Assembly: GCF_000430525.1 (NCBI RefSeq)
Contig: NZ_AUME01000002.1
Coordinates: 154,545-218,544 of the forward strand
Direction: 5' to 3'
Source of the DNA: Prevotella corporis DSM 18810 = JCM 8529
GTDB lineage: Bacteria > Bacteroidota > Bacteroidia > Bacteroidales > Bacteroidaceae
Length of the DNA: 64,000 nucleotides
Shown here piece by piece: positions 1-8,680 of this stretch. A model generated the notes under the pieces. The model was not told where the DNA came from, did not search any database, and saw nothing but the letters and a program-made list of their open reading frames with translations. Positions within the stretch are counted from its first letter, which is position 1, and the number at the start of each line of letters is the position of its first letter. The position numbers and the translations under genes are program-made.

Positions 1-1
1 G

Positions 2-616
2 ATTGGCCCCTATTGGTTTCTCTATGTCATGATGGGATGTGGCATCTGCTACTATCTGAGCTTCAAAATTCTGCCGATAGGGAAGCACGTCGCCGTGCGG
101 TTGATAGCGTTCGCTGGTCTTTTGTATCTCGCTTCCTTAGTGGTGCCACTCATGACGGTGAAGATTGTGATGTACTATTTTGCCGGTGCTGCCTTGCGAC
201 AGTTGAAACTGGAGTACAGTTCGGTCTTTTTCCCTACGGTTTTGGGCGGTTTTTGCCTCTTTGCGCTGCTCTTTCTTACCAATAACAGAGACTGGGGAAG
301 CATCTTTGTCGTGCTGACCGTTATTTCGTTTCTGGCCTTTTCCAACTGGGTTCATCGTTTTCTCTCTCCCCGTCTCAGCGATTATGCCGACTGGATAGGC
401 ATGAACACGCTGCCTATCTATCTCTTCCATCCCATATTTACGATGGTTGGGAAGTTCTATCTCCCCTTCTTTGCATGGGATTCAACAGGCATTTGCTTCA
501 CCATTCTCACCCTCTTGCTTGCTGTTTGCGGTTCGCTCCTTATTGCATGGCTGTTGGACAAGACCAACTTGTCTAACGTCTTTGGTAGAAAAAAGTTCTT
601 CAGGGCAGCACGATGA
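2..616 (+). CDS. Acyltransferase 3-type membrane protein, C-terminal part
   Basis: The frame is open from the first bases of the window, so the gene starts upstream and only about 204 C-terminal residues are present. What is visible is a run of hydrophobic helices separated by short basic loops, beginning with a G-P-Y-W-F-L motif and containing N-T-L-P-I-Y-L-F-H-P. This layout matches the integral-membrane acyltransferase 3 (OafA/YrhL-like) family, whose members O-acetylate surface sugars. The acceptor cannot be inferred, and the catalytic N-terminal region is outside the window. It ends 25 bp from the convergent polA stop with no clear terminator between them. Family assignment is fairly safe; substrate unknown. 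Confidence 0.7.
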   Translation: MGPYWFLYVMMGCGICYYLSFKILPIGKHVAVRLIAFAGLLYLASLVVPLMTVKIVMYYFAGAALRQLKLEYSSVFFPTVLGGFCLFALLFLTNNRDWGSIFVVLTVISFLAFSNWVHRFLSPRLSDYADWIGMNTLPIYLFHPIFTMVGKFYLPFFAWDSTGICFTILTLLLAVCGSLLIAWLLDKTNLSNVFGRKKFFRAAR

Positions 617-641
617 GTAGGGCGGTTGTGTGACATTGGTC

Positions 642-3404
642 CTAATGCGCTTCCAGCCAGTTCTTTCCCCATCCGGCATCTGCCACCAACGGCACGTTGA
701 GAGGATAGGCGTTTTCCATCTCTTCTATGACAATGCGCTCCACTTGCTCACGTTCGTCGGGATAAACCGAGAAGTTGAGTTCGTCGTGGACTTGCAGAAT
801 CATCTTCGAACGGATGTTTTCGGCTTTGAAACGTTTCCAAATGCGAATCATTGCCACTTTGATGATGTCGGCTTCCGACCCTTGGATAGGGGCATTGATG
901 GCATTCCGCTCGGCAAAACCTCTGACGGTGGCATTGCGGCTGTTGATATCGGCAAGATATCGCCGACGTTGGAAAAGCGTTTCGGCATATCCTTTCTCGC
1001 GGGCCATGCGCTTTGCTTTCTCCATGTATGCCTTTACTTTCGGGAAAGTCTTGAAATAATCCTCAATCAGCTGCTTTGCCTCGCCGTTGGGGATGTCCAT
1101 TCGTTGCGCCAGACCATAGGTGGTGATGCCATAGATGATACCGAAATTGGCTTGCTTAGCCTTCTTTCGCTGTGCGTCGCTCACCTTTTCAATGTCCTCA
1201 TGCCATATTTTGGCCGCTGTTGCCTTGTGAATGTCGAAGCCTTCGCGGAACGCTTCCATCATGTTCTCATCCTCAGAGAGATGCGCCATGATGCGCAACT
1301 CAATCTGACTGTAGTCTGCTGAGAAGAAAAGACATCCTGGTTCGGGGATGAAGCACTTGCGAATCTCTTTGCCATCGTCGGTTCTCACCGGAATATTCTG
1401 TAGGTTTGGGTCGCTCGACGACAGGCGTCCTGTGGCTGTCAATGCCTGATTGAACGATGTGTGGATATGCCCTGTCTGCTTCTTGATGAGCTTCGGAAGT
1501 GCATCGATATAGGTGCTGAGCAGCTTCTTTACCCCTCTGTAATTCAATATCTTCTCTACGATGGGGTGTTTGGCTTTCAAACTCACTAAGACTTCTTCGC
1601 TTGTGACATATTGTCCAGTCTTGGTCTTCTTGGGTTTCTCCATGATCTGCAACTTGCCGAAGAGGATATCACCCACCTGTTTTGGACTAGAGATGTTGAA
1701 TTGCTCTCCTGCCAGCTCGTAAATATCGAGCTCGTAGCGCTTCATCCGTTCGGTGAAGATTCGTGATGTCTCCTCCAATGCATCCGTATCCAGACAAACT
1801 CCGTTGAGTTCCATGTCTGCCAAAACGGGAACGAGTGGCATTTCGATGTCCCAGAACAAATCTTCGGCATTCACTTCCTTGAGCTTCGGTTCGAGGACGT
1901 TCTTCAATTGCAGCGTGATGTCGGCATCTTCGCACGCATAGACATAGATGTCGTGGGGCGAAAGGTCACGCATGTTTTTCTGGTGCTTACCTTTTGGTCC
2001 TATTAGCTCATCAATGTGAACGGTTTTGTAGTGGAGTAGCGTCTCAGCCATGTAGTCCATGTTGTGATGAAGCTCAGGTTGGATGAGATAATGGGCAATC
2101 ATCGTGTCGAACATCTTACCTTTCACATTCACTCCGTACTTGTTCAGCACCTCGTAGTCATACTTGATGTTTTGTCCTACCTTGATGATTTTTTCGTTTT
2201 CGTAGAGCGGTTTAAATATGTTTACAAATCTTAACGTTTCTTGACGGTCAGCAGGGATTGGCACATAAAAAGCCTTTTTTTCCTCCACCGCAAAGCTCAA
2301 ACCGACCAATTCGGCATCAATCGGATCGGTAGAGGTCGTCTCTGTGTCTATACTTAGAATTTGTTTTGTCAAGAAAAAGTCACGAATCGTAATCGCTTCC
2401 TTCTCATTATCAATGAGTTTATAGTCGGTTGATACCGTTTTAAGGCTGTCAAATTTCGTCTTTTCTGGCATTTCCTGGTCTTTGTCTTGATTTACGGCAA
2501 ATAAATCGAGCTGCGAATCGTCTTTTTTTTGCGTTTGTTGAGGTTCGTTAACAAACTTCTTGAGCAACGTTTTAAATTCCAATTCGGTGAAGATGGTGCG
2601 CAATTTCTCAATATCGGGCTGCTCTAACTTCAAGTCGTCCCATCTGATGTCAACCGGAACATCAAGTCGGATGGTTGCAAGGTACTTTGAGATTTTGATG
2701 TCATTGACAGCTGCCTCTACTTTTTCTCTGAGTTTGCCTTTTATCTCGTCGGTATGTTCAAGCATGTTCTCAATAGAGCCGAACTGGTTGATGAGTTTGG
2801 CAGCTGTCTTTTCTCCCACACCAGGGCATCCTGGGAAATTATCGGCGGAGTCGCCCATGAGTGCCAGCAGGTCGATGACCTGTTGCGGGGTGGCGATGCC
2901 ATATTTATCCTGTATTTGTTTCTCACCGATTTGCTCGTATCCGCCACCATGCCGAGGCCGGTACATATATACATTCGGTCGGATCAGTTGTCCATAGTCT
3001 TTGTCGGGTGTGAGCATAAAAGTCTCTATTCCATCAACGCCAGCCCTTGTCGCAACAGTCCCTATAACATCGTCGGCCTCAAAGCCATCGACTTGTAGGA
3101 TAGGGATGCGCATAGCCTCAAGTATCTGCTTGATAATGGGCACCGCCAGCTTGATGTCCTCTGGTGTTTCCTCGCGTTGCGCCTTGTATTGTGGGTATGC
3201 TTCGTGGCGGAAGGTGAGGCCGTGGTCGAACGCTACACCGATGTGAGTTGGTTGTTCCTTGGTCAACACCTCGTTGAGTGTGTTGCAGAACCCCATGATG
3301 GCCGATGTGTTCAGTCCTTTTGAGTTGACGCGTGGGTTGTTTATGAATGCGTAGTAGGAACGATAGACCAGTGCATAGGCATCTATGAGAAACAGTTTAT
3401 CCAT
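642..3404 (-). CDS. polA: DNA polymerase I
   Basis: Full-length 920-residue DNA polymerase I for gap filling and RNA primer removal. Three domains are visible in order: the N-terminal 5'-3' flap exonuclease (about residues 1-290, with GFEADDVIGT near 108 and the helix-hairpin-helix region GDSADNFPGCPGVGEKTA near 184-201), a 3'-5' proofreading domain (about 325-520) and the polymerase domain (about 540-920). The proofreading DxE motif is intact (DTETT near residue 353), unlike polymerases that lost editing. Polymerase motif A (DYSQIELRI), motif B (KKAKQANFGIIYG) and motif C (QVHDEL) are all present. A linker of low complexity, rich in Q, K and D, sits near residues 288-315. It is divergent from the polyprenyl synthetase at 3491. 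Confidence 0.98.
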   Translation of the reverse strand: MDKLFLIDAYALVYRSYYAFINNPRVNSKGLNTSAIMGFCNTLNEVLTKEQPTHIGVAFDHGLTFRHEAYPQYKAQREETPEDIKLAVPIIKQILEAMRIPILQVDGFEADDVIGTVATRAGVDGIETFMLTPDKDYGQLIRPNVYMYRPRHGGGYEQIGEKQIQDKYGIATPQQVIDLLALMGDSADNFPGCPGVGEKTAAKLINQFGSIENMLEHTDEIKGKLREKVEAAVNDIKISKYLATIRLDVPVDIRWDDLKLEQPDIEKLRTIFTELEFKTLLKKFVNEPQQTQKKDDSQLDLFAVNQDKDQEMPEKTKFDSLKTVSTDYKLIDNEKEAITIRDFFLTKQILSIDTETTSTDPIDAELVGLSFAVEEKKAFYVPIPADRQETLRFVNIFKPLYENEKIIKVGQNIKYDYEVLNKYGVNVKGKMFDTMIAHYLIQPELHHNMDYMAETLLHYKTVHIDELIGPKGKHQKNMRDLSPHDIYVYACEDADITLQLKNVLEPKLKEVNAEDLFWDIEMPLVPVLADMELNGVCLDTDALEETSRIFTERMKRYELDIYELAGEQFNISSPKQVGDILFGKLQIMEKPKKTKTGQYVTSEEVLVSLKAKHPIVEKILNYRGVKKLLSTYIDALPKLIKKQTGHIHTSFNQALTATGRLSSSDPNLQNIPVRTDDGKEIRKCFIPEPGCLFFSADYSQIELRIMAHLSEDENMMEAFREGFDIHKATAAKIWHEDIEKVSDAQRKKAKQANFGIIYGITTYGLAQRMDIPNGEAKQLIEDYFKTFPKVKAYMEKAKRMAREKGYAETLFQRRRYLADINSRNATVRGFAERNAINAPIQGSEADIIKVAMIRIWKRFKAENIRSKMILQVHDELNFSVYPDEREQVERIVIEEMENAYPLNVPLVADAGWGKNWLEAH

Positions 3405-3465
3405 ATTAAATCTAATTTTAGGGTAAAATTACTAAAAAAATGGCATATATACGGAGATTATTCAG

Positions 3466-3473
3466 TATTTTTG
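3466..3473 (+). promoter_or_regulatory. Bacteroidota -7 promoter element of the polyprenyl synthetase gene
   Basis: TATTTTTG matches TAnnTTTG. It lies inside the upstream in-frame extension that begins with an ATG at 3440, so that ATG would not be transcribed. This favours the ATG at 3491, about 10 nt after the expected start of transcription. No convincing -33 TTTG is seen. Confidence 0.6.
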
Positions 3474-3490
3474 TAACAAAATATCAGTGT

Positions 3491-4468
3491 ATGGATTATC
3501 TGTCGATTATTAAACAACCGATTATAAAGGAACTGGACGAGTTTGTTTCGCTCTTCAACCAATCTTTGACGCACGAGGAGGGATTGCTGGCCAGTGCTTT
3601 AAAACATATCCGAAATAGGGGAGGGAAGCGCATGCGTCCCATGCTGATATTACTCATTGCCAAGAACTTCGGTGATGTTACTTATGTGGCTCAACGTGCT
3701 GCGGTGGGATTGGAACTGCTCCATACAGCCAGCCTTGTCCATGACGACGTAGTGGATGAGAGTGGCGAACGGCGAGGGCAGGCATCGGTGAATGCCACCT
3801 ATAACAACAAGGTGGCGGTGCTCGTGGGCGATTATATCTTGTCAACCGCACTCTTGAACGTATCGCTCACAAAATCGGAATCCATCGTTCGCGACCTGGC
3901 CAATCTCGGTCGCACACTCTCCAATGGCGAAATACTGCAATTGACGAACATATCGAATCAGGAAATATCAGAAGATGTTTACTATCAGGTGATTAAACAA
4001 AAGACCGCAGCACTCTTTGAGGCCTGTGCCGTGATAGGGGCGAAAGCCGGAAATGCCACTTCGGAGGCGGTGGAGGCAGCCCGTTTGTTTGGTCAGAACA
4101 TAGGAATTATCTTCCAAATCCGCGATGATATATTCGATTATTACGACTCAAAGGAAATCGGTAAGCCAACGGGCAATGACATGGCGGAAGGAAAGCTGAC
4201 GCTACCGGTGATTCATGCTTTGCAATCGGCTGGTAACCAGCCGATGATGAAGTTGGCTATGAAGGTGAAAGAGGGAACCGTTTCTGCCGATGAAATCGCC
4301 CATTTAGTCGCTTTTACGAAAGAAAACGGCGGTATTGAGTATGCTGAAAAGAAGATGTTGGAGTTTCACGATGCAGCCCTTTCGTTCGTTCATCAATATG
4401 TTAAGTGCGATGCAATACGCCAGTCGCTTATTGCCTATCTTGATTTTGTCATCCAGCGTAAGAGCTAA
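3491..4468 (+). CDS. Polyprenyl diphosphate synthase (trans-prenyltransferase)
   Basis: 325 residues. It condenses isopentenyl diphosphate units onto an allylic primer to make the long prenyl chain used for menaquinone (or undecaprenyl-type) synthesis. Both aspartate-rich motifs of all-trans prenyltransferases are present: the first as HDDVVDE near residues 84-90, followed by SGERRGQ, and the second as RDDIFDYYD near residue 212. GGKRMRP, the substrate-binding region, is near residue 44. The ATG at 3440 is rejected because a promoter -7 element lies between the two ATGs. Chain length cannot be read from the sequence. Menaquinone as end product fits with the fumarate reductase further along the window, but that link is inference. 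Confidence 0.93.
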   Translation: MDYLSIIKQPIIKELDEFVSLFNQSLTHEEGLLASALKHIRNRGGKRMRPMLILLIAKNFGDVTYVAQRAAVGLELLHTASLVHDDVVDESGERRGQASVNATYNNKVAVLVGDYILSTALLNVSLTKSESIVRDLANLGRTLSNGEILQLTNISNQEISEDVYYQVIKQKTAALFEACAVIGAKAGNATSEAVEAARLFGQNIGIIFQIRDDIFDYYDSKEIGKPTGNDMAEGKLTLPVIHALQSAGNQPMMKLAMKVKEGTVSADEIAHLVAFTKENGGIEYAEKKMLEFHDAALSFVHQYVKCDAIRQSLIAYLDFVIQRKS

Positions 4469-4481
4469 ATATAAGCGATTG

Positions 4482-4621
4482 TTGTAAAAAAATTTTAGAA
4501 GCACAGACTTAAAGGTGATGTTTTGTTGTTCAAAAGGTCAGCTTTCGCAATGTAAAAGGTCATCTTTTGGCATGCAAAAGATGACCTTTTATAATGCAAT
4601 CTATATCTGTTTGGTAATCAG
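4482..4621 (-). repeat. 140-bp composite intergenic element, copy 1
   Basis: Four exact-length 22-bp units at 4511, 4533, 4555 and 4577 with cores such as AAAGGTCAGCTTT. Box B (TTGTAAAAAAATTTT, 4482-4496) lies 14 bp left of the first core and box A (TTTGGTAATCAG, 4610-4621) lies 20 bp right of the last core. Units 3 and 4 form a perfect 16-bp stem (4554-4569 with 4575-4590). It sits between two convergent genes and could end transcription. Orientation is assigned from the boxes. Confidence 0.85.
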
Positions 4622-4669
4622 TGATTTACAAATGATACTAAGATGGTTCTGTTTGTAAATATTTTTGCT

Positions 4670-6034
4670 TTACTTTGCTGTCTCGATAACCTTTAAGTTG
4701 GCATCCAACTTTGTCTCTTCTCCTTTGGAATCTATGATGGAGAAAAAGTTTTTGTAGCCCACAATGCGTTTCTCCGTCATACCATACAGTAGTTCATTCT
4801 TTAGGTTGATGATACCATACTTGCCATCTTTGTAAACAACCACTTTGTCCTTGCAGACGATCCAGAGTGGTCTTTGGTATATAATGGGAACGATTAGATT
4901 GTCGTTGTCATCAATAATACCGTATAAATCGTTTTGTTGCACGCAGAAATACGGTTTGGACCATATACTGATAATGTCCTGATATTTATATGGGAACATC
5001 ATTTTCTTAGTGTCATTGTTAATCACTGTTACCTTACCGTCCTTCTTAATGGAGGTGTATGTGCCGTTACCGAAGAAATAATCGTAGGTATAATCGGTGA
5101 TAAACTTCTTTTCAACGTAGTCGTAGAAATGTTTTCCCGATTCCGTTTCTACGCTGAAGTAATCCTCAATGTTTGTTGAGCGGATGTCTTTATACTCAAA
5201 TGGGAGGATAATATGGTTGTTTATATCGATAATTCCGTACTTTTTTCCATTGCAGGCAATAAGCCAAGAAGTTTTACCATATCGATAGCCTAAGTATCTG
5301 TTTATAAGTTTTGTGTATTGGGGGGTAATGACCATTTCGCCCTTTTCGTTGAGTAAGCCGAATAAGGAGTCTTTCTTAAATACGAAATAGTCCTTAGTTT
5401 GTATTCCATTGACAGGCACTGAGAATGCATCTTTGATAGTCTTGCAGTCGTAAACCAAGTATTTATAGTTCAAAAGGAAGTCGGATGTATTTCCTTTTAC
5501 AAGTTCTAATTTATAGGAGTCTCCTTTTATCTTGCTGTATATAAGCTTGGTAATGGGTATTCCATGCTCGTTGCAGATACCATATTTCCCATCTTTGCCA
5601 ACTTTCAGACACCCATTGTTGCCAAACCAGAAGCCTTTTTCTATGATTTCATCGTATATAGGACTGAGAACCTTGGTACCATTGCTGTTGTAAACACCTT
5701 TTTTCCCGTTCTTTTCTACGCGGAACAAGTTATCGGTGATTTGTACAATGGCCTCGTATTTTATTGGAATGCAACGCTCCTTGCGTTCGTTGTACAAGCC
5801 TTGTTTGCCCTTCTTCCATACATAATACCATCTGTTTTTCCTTAGTTTGATACTGTCGGCATTGCTGATAACCTTTTTATTCGGATATTTCCATAGAATA
5901 TATTTCCCGTTTGGTGCCTCGCTTATAGTCCTTTCAACGAGATCAATATGGTATATAGGCTTTCTGTTTTGTGCGAAAAGGTGGTTTGACACGGTAGGTA
6001 TTAATAAAGCGAGTAGCAGTAAGTGTCTTTTCAT
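4670..6034 (-). CDS. Secreted WG-repeat protein
   Basis: About 454 residues starting at the ATG at 6034, which gives a clean signal peptide (MKRHLLLLALLIPTVSNHLFAQ); an ATG five codons upstream is less likely. The mature protein is a chain of roughly ten WG (KWG) repeats of about 35-45 residues, each with a pattern like K-x-G-K-x-G-[IL]-[YI]-N/D...I-x-P-x-[YK]-Y. Such repeats are common in Bacteroidota and form beta-rich, probably propeller- or solenoid-like structures with no assigned enzymatic activity. Cell location is most likely periplasmic or surface. It is transcribed alone: deoC upstream ends at a hairpin terminator (6088-6120). Function is unknown. Confidence 0.85.
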   Translation of the reverse strand: MKRHLLLLALLIPTVSNHLFAQNRKPIYHIDLVERTISEAPNGKYILWKYPNKKVISNADSIKLRKNRWYYVWKKGKQGLYNERKERCIPIKYEAIVQITDNLFRVEKNGKKGVYNSNGTKVLSPIYDEIIEKGFWFGNNGCLKVGKDGKYGICNEHGIPITKLIYSKIKGDSYKLELVKGNTSDFLLNYKYLVYDCKTIKDAFSVPVNGIQTKDYFVFKKDSLFGLLNEKGEMVITPQYTKLINRYLGYRYGKTSWLIACNGKKYGIIDINNHIILPFEYKDIRSTNIEDYFSVETESGKHFYDYVEKKFITDYTYDYFFGNGTYTSIKKDGKVTVINNDTKKMMFPYKYQDIISIWSKPYFCVQQNDLYGIIDDNDNLIVPIIYQRPLWIVCKDKVVVYKDGKYGIINLKNELLYGMTEKRIVGYKNFFSIIDSKGEETKLDANLKVIETAK

Positions 6035-6087
6035 TGTGGCTATGACCATATTTTGTGTTTGGAATGTTAAAATTCAGATGGAAAATA

Positions 6088-6120
6088 AATACCCCTCCGC
6101 CGGAAAGGAGGAGGAGTATT
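6088..6120 (-). terminator. Terminator hairpin after deoC
   Basis: On the minus strand AATACTCCTCC... pairs with ...GGAGGGGTATT around a short loop and is followed by ATTTATTTT. It lies 10 bp past the deoC stop, so it ends the dtd-to-deoC run and separates it from the WG-repeat gene. Confidence 0.7.
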
Positions 6121-6130
6121 TCCTATCAGT

Positions 6131-7042
6131 TTAGAAGAAATTGATTTCCTTGCCTTCGATTTCGCTCAACAAGAGGTTGGTGAGACGGCTTGTACCGAGG
6201 CGGAACCAATAGTTGTCGAGCCATTTCTCGCCCAAAATTTCCTTATAGATGGTGTAGAAAATAACAGCGTCCATTACGGTGTTGATGCCACCTGCAGGCT
6301 TCAAACCAACTTGAATACCAGTCTTTTCGTAAAATTCCTTGATGGCAAGGCACATTACATATACCGACTCTGGTGTAGCGCTGATCTTCTCCTTGCCCGT
6401 GCTTGTCTTGATATAGTTGGCACCAGCAAACATGGAGAGTAGGGCAGCGGTCTTGATGTTCTTGGCATTCTTCAAGTCGCCGGTTTCGAGAATGACCTTC
6501 ATTGGAATGTCGCCACAAGTCTGTTTCAGCTCGCTGATGGTGTCGCAGACATCCTCATAGTCGCCAGAGAGGAACTTGCCCACTGGGAGCACAATGTCAA
6601 TCTGTGTCGCTCCGTCCTTTACGGCCAGTGCTGTCTCGATGGTCTTGACCTCAAGCAGCGCCTGCGATGATGGGAAGCAGCCTGTCACGTTGGTGATGTC
6701 AACGCCATCTACCTCAAGACTGTCGGCGATGAACTTGGTGAAGCAAGGATAGGCACACACGGCACCTACGTGAGGCAAGTTGGGATATTCGCTGGCAAAC
6801 TTGTTTACCTTCTCAACCATGGCCAGAATCTCCTCTTCGGTGTCAGTAGTGCGGAGCGAGGTCAGCTCTACGCTGCCCAACAGGAATTTCTTCACTTCTT
6901 TGTTGTCATTTTCTGGTACTTTCTCGCTGATGATTTTCTTAACGGCTGCTTTCACTTCCTCGTCGGTGATATCGAGGTTGTAGTTTTTCAGCATTTCATC
7001 GTACTTGCTTACGCTTACAATCTTTTGTTCGTTTGATTCCAT
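6131..7042 (-). CDS. deoC: Deoxyribose-phosphate aldolase
   Basis: 303 residues of class I aldolase that splits 2-deoxy-D-ribose 5-phosphate into glyceraldehyde 3-phosphate and acetaldehyde in deoxynucleoside breakdown. The Schiff-base lysine sits in YIKTSTGKEK and the second conserved lysine in LKPAGGI, both intact. Length and an N-terminal extension of about 45 residues before the barrel (VELTSLRTTDTEE) are like the longer Bacteroidota form of the enzyme. It is the last gene of a minus-strand run (dtd, small membrane protein, mazG-like, CPBP protease, deoC) with short gaps of 22-72 bp, and it is followed by a hairpin terminator. Nucleotide turnover (MazG-like and DeoC) may be the common theme; that is inference. 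Confidence 0.95.
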   Translation of the reverse strand: MESNEQKIVSVSKYDEMLKNYNLDITDEEVKAAVKKIISEKVPENDNKEVKKFLLGSVELTSLRTTDTEEEILAMVEKVNKFASEYPNLPHVGAVCAYPCFTKFIADSLEVDGVDITNVTGCFPSSQALLEVKTIETALAVKDGATQIDIVLPVGKFLSGDYEDVCDTISELKQTCGDIPMKVILETGDLKNAKNIKTAALLSMFAGANYIKTSTGKEKISATPESVYVMCLAIKEFYEKTGIQVGLKPAGGINTVMDAVIFYTIYKEILGEKWLDNYWFRLGTSRLTNLLLSEIEGKEINFF

Positions 7043-7067
7043 AATCTATTTATTATTAATTAAACAA

Positions 7068-7913
7068 TTAGTTCCTGCTCTGTCTTTGGCCACTGATGAG
7101 GCCCTTGTCGTACAGTTTCTTGATGAGATAAACACTGATAATCACACCTATTGTTGCGGCAATGACCGAGCCCTCGGCCCCAAACTCACCGCCGGTGATG
7201 TAGTTGTTGCCTTCGATGACTGGGGTGAGGATGCTATCTCCTATGTTATTGCCCGACACAGCAAAGCCATAGATGTTGCCCTGCATGTAGTTCCATATCC
7301 AATGGATTCCGATTGGCACCCAGAGACTACCTGTATATTTGTAGATGGCTCCGAAAAAGAAGCCTATTTCGAGAACGATGGCCGTTGCTGACCACCATGT
7401 AGTATGGTCGTTGGTGAGGTGGATGAAGCCGAAGGTGATGGCTGAGACGGCTGTTGCTAGCCAAAAGCCGTATTTCTCGTCGAGCATACGGAAAAGAAAT
7501 CCGCGGAAAGTGATTTCCTCGCAGGCGGCAACGCTCAGAAAGAAGGCAAAGCCTTGCAGCTGGGAAATCAGGTCGAAGCGGACGTTGGCTATCCGGTAGG
7601 CACCCAGTAGCGCCATGATTAGGACGACAGAGCTGAAGAAGCCGAATCCTATGGCAAAGCCCTTGAGGATCATGGATGGCATATTGCTCCATTTAAGCTC
7701 GTCTGCGCTTCGTTTTTCCACCTTCCATACCCATATTTTGTAGAGCTGTAAAACGGCGATTGAGAGCAAACTGCAACCTATTATGATGACCGTTGGCGAT
7801 GTACTTAGCTCGAATGGTACCTCGGCAACGCCTCCTAAGATGATGAAGAGTGCGAATCCGAGTACCAGTTTTGTAATCCAGCGAAGATTGTCGATAACCG
7901 TCTTTTTGTTCAT
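7068..7913 (-). CDS. CPBP family intramembrane metalloprotease
   Basis: 281 residues, mostly hydrophobic, with about eight predicted membrane helices. It carries the CPBP (Abi) motifs: EEITFRGFLFR (the EExxxR glutamates and arginine), FGFIHL (the FxxxH histidine) and a late IHWIWNY histidine. These residues form the glutamate/histidine active site of Rce1-like membrane proteases. In bacteria the family is linked to bacteriocin maturation or self-immunity, but many housekeeping members have no known substrate. It lies 25 bp upstream of deoC and 47 bp downstream of the mazG-like gene, so it is probably co-transcribed with them. Family is sure; target unknown. Confidence 0.88.
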   Translation of the reverse strand: MNKKTVIDNLRWITKLVLGFALFIILGGVAEVPFELSTSPTVIIIGCSLLSIAVLQLYKIWVWKVEKRSADELKWSNMPSMILKGFAIGFGFFSSVVLIMALLGAYRIANVRFDLISQLQGFAFFLSVAACEEITFRGFLFRMLDEKYGFWLATAVSAITFGFIHLTNDHTTWWSATAIVLEIGFFFGAIYKYTGSLWVPIGIHWIWNYMQGNIYGFAVSGNNIGDSILTPVIEGNNYITGGEFGAEGSVIAATIGVIISVYLIKKLYDKGLISGQRQSRN

Positions 7914-7960
7914 TCTGTTTTTTTATTGTGATTATCAGTTGTGAAAATGAAGTATAACGC

Positions 7961-8302
7961 TTAAGAGTTAGTGGGCTTTTCCTTTAGTTTCTCGTTGTTT
8001 TTATGCCTTTCCCTGTCGCGGATAGTCTTTTTTTTAAAGCTCTTTTGAAGTTCATCGGTAAGATTTACACCCGTTTGGTTGGCCAGACAGGTGAGCACCC
8101 ATAGAATGTCAGCCATCTCTTCGCCTATGTTGGGTCGCTCGCCGGGCTTGAAACTCTGGTCGCCATAAGTGCGAGCCATCACCCTAGCCAGCTCGCCCAC
8201 TTCCTCAGTGAGGCACGCCATATTAGTCAACTCACTGAAATAGCGCACACCGTATTCGTGAATCCATTGATCTACTTGCTTTTGCAATTCATCTATCGTC
8301 AT
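7961..8302 (-). CDS. MazG-like nucleotide pyrophosphohydrolase
   Basis: 113 residues, a single-domain all-alpha NTP pyrophosphohydrolase. The metal-binding acidic motifs are visible as LTEEVGELARVMAR and, after a helix, NIGEEMADILWVL (pattern EExxE...ExxD). Single-domain enzymes of this type hydrolyse dNTPs or damaged nucleotides to monophosphate and diphosphate; full-length MazG has two such domains. It is part of the minus-strand dtd-to-deoC run. The C-terminus is lysine-rich and poorly conserved in appearance. Exact substrate cannot be read. Confidence 0.88.
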   Translation of the reverse strand: MTIDELQKQVDQWIHEYGVRYFSELTNMACLTEEVGELARVMARTYGDQSFKPGERPNIGEEMADILWVLTCLANQTGVNLTDELQKSFKKKTIRDRERHKNNEKLKEKPTNS

Positions 8303-8324
8303 TGTCTTGTGCGTATGTTGCTCC

Positions 8325-8609
8325 TTAATTGGTGAAGGTATTTAATCCAAATGCGTAAATCAGGATAAACAAACAAATAATTATCAAAGCGAGGAGGTCG
8401 ATGATTTTTGTAAATTTCGACATCATACCCCAGTATAACCATAGGTGGGCGGTGAGGGCTAAGGTGCCAACTCCGACGAAGATGGCTGCCAAGGGAATCG
8501 CAGTTTCGCCTATATTCTCGCTGAAATGGGTGAGGAGAGAGGCGGAAATGGCAGTAATCAGAGTAATTATTCGGAGACTATCCTCATTGTCTTTGGTTCT
8601 GATTTTCAT
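8325..8609 (-). CDS. Small membrane protein of unknown function
   Basis: 94 residues. After a short charged N-terminus (MKIRTKDNEDSLR) there are three hydrophobic stretches (about residues 13-30, 38-60 and 68-88) that would span the membrane, separated by short polar loops. I do not recognise a family. It sits 22 bp upstream of the mazG-like gene and 71 bp downstream of dtd in the same direction, which supports that it is a real gene of that run. No motif suggests an enzymatic role. Confidence 0.65.
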   Translation of the reverse strand: MKIRTKDNEDSLRIITLITAISASLLTHFSENIGETAIPLAAIFVGVGTLALTAHLWLYWGMMSKFTKIIDLLALIIICLFILIYAFGLNTFTN

Positions 8610-8680
8610 CTACTTATCGGGCTTATCCATTGCTGAATGTTGTTTCTTTATTCTGTATTTTATGTCAGATGTGAGCGTCA

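Noticed and set aside
3440..3490. N-terminal extension of the polyprenyl synthetase from the ATG at 3440
   Set aside because: A matching -7 promoter element (3466-3473) lies inside it, and the extra residues show no family likeness.
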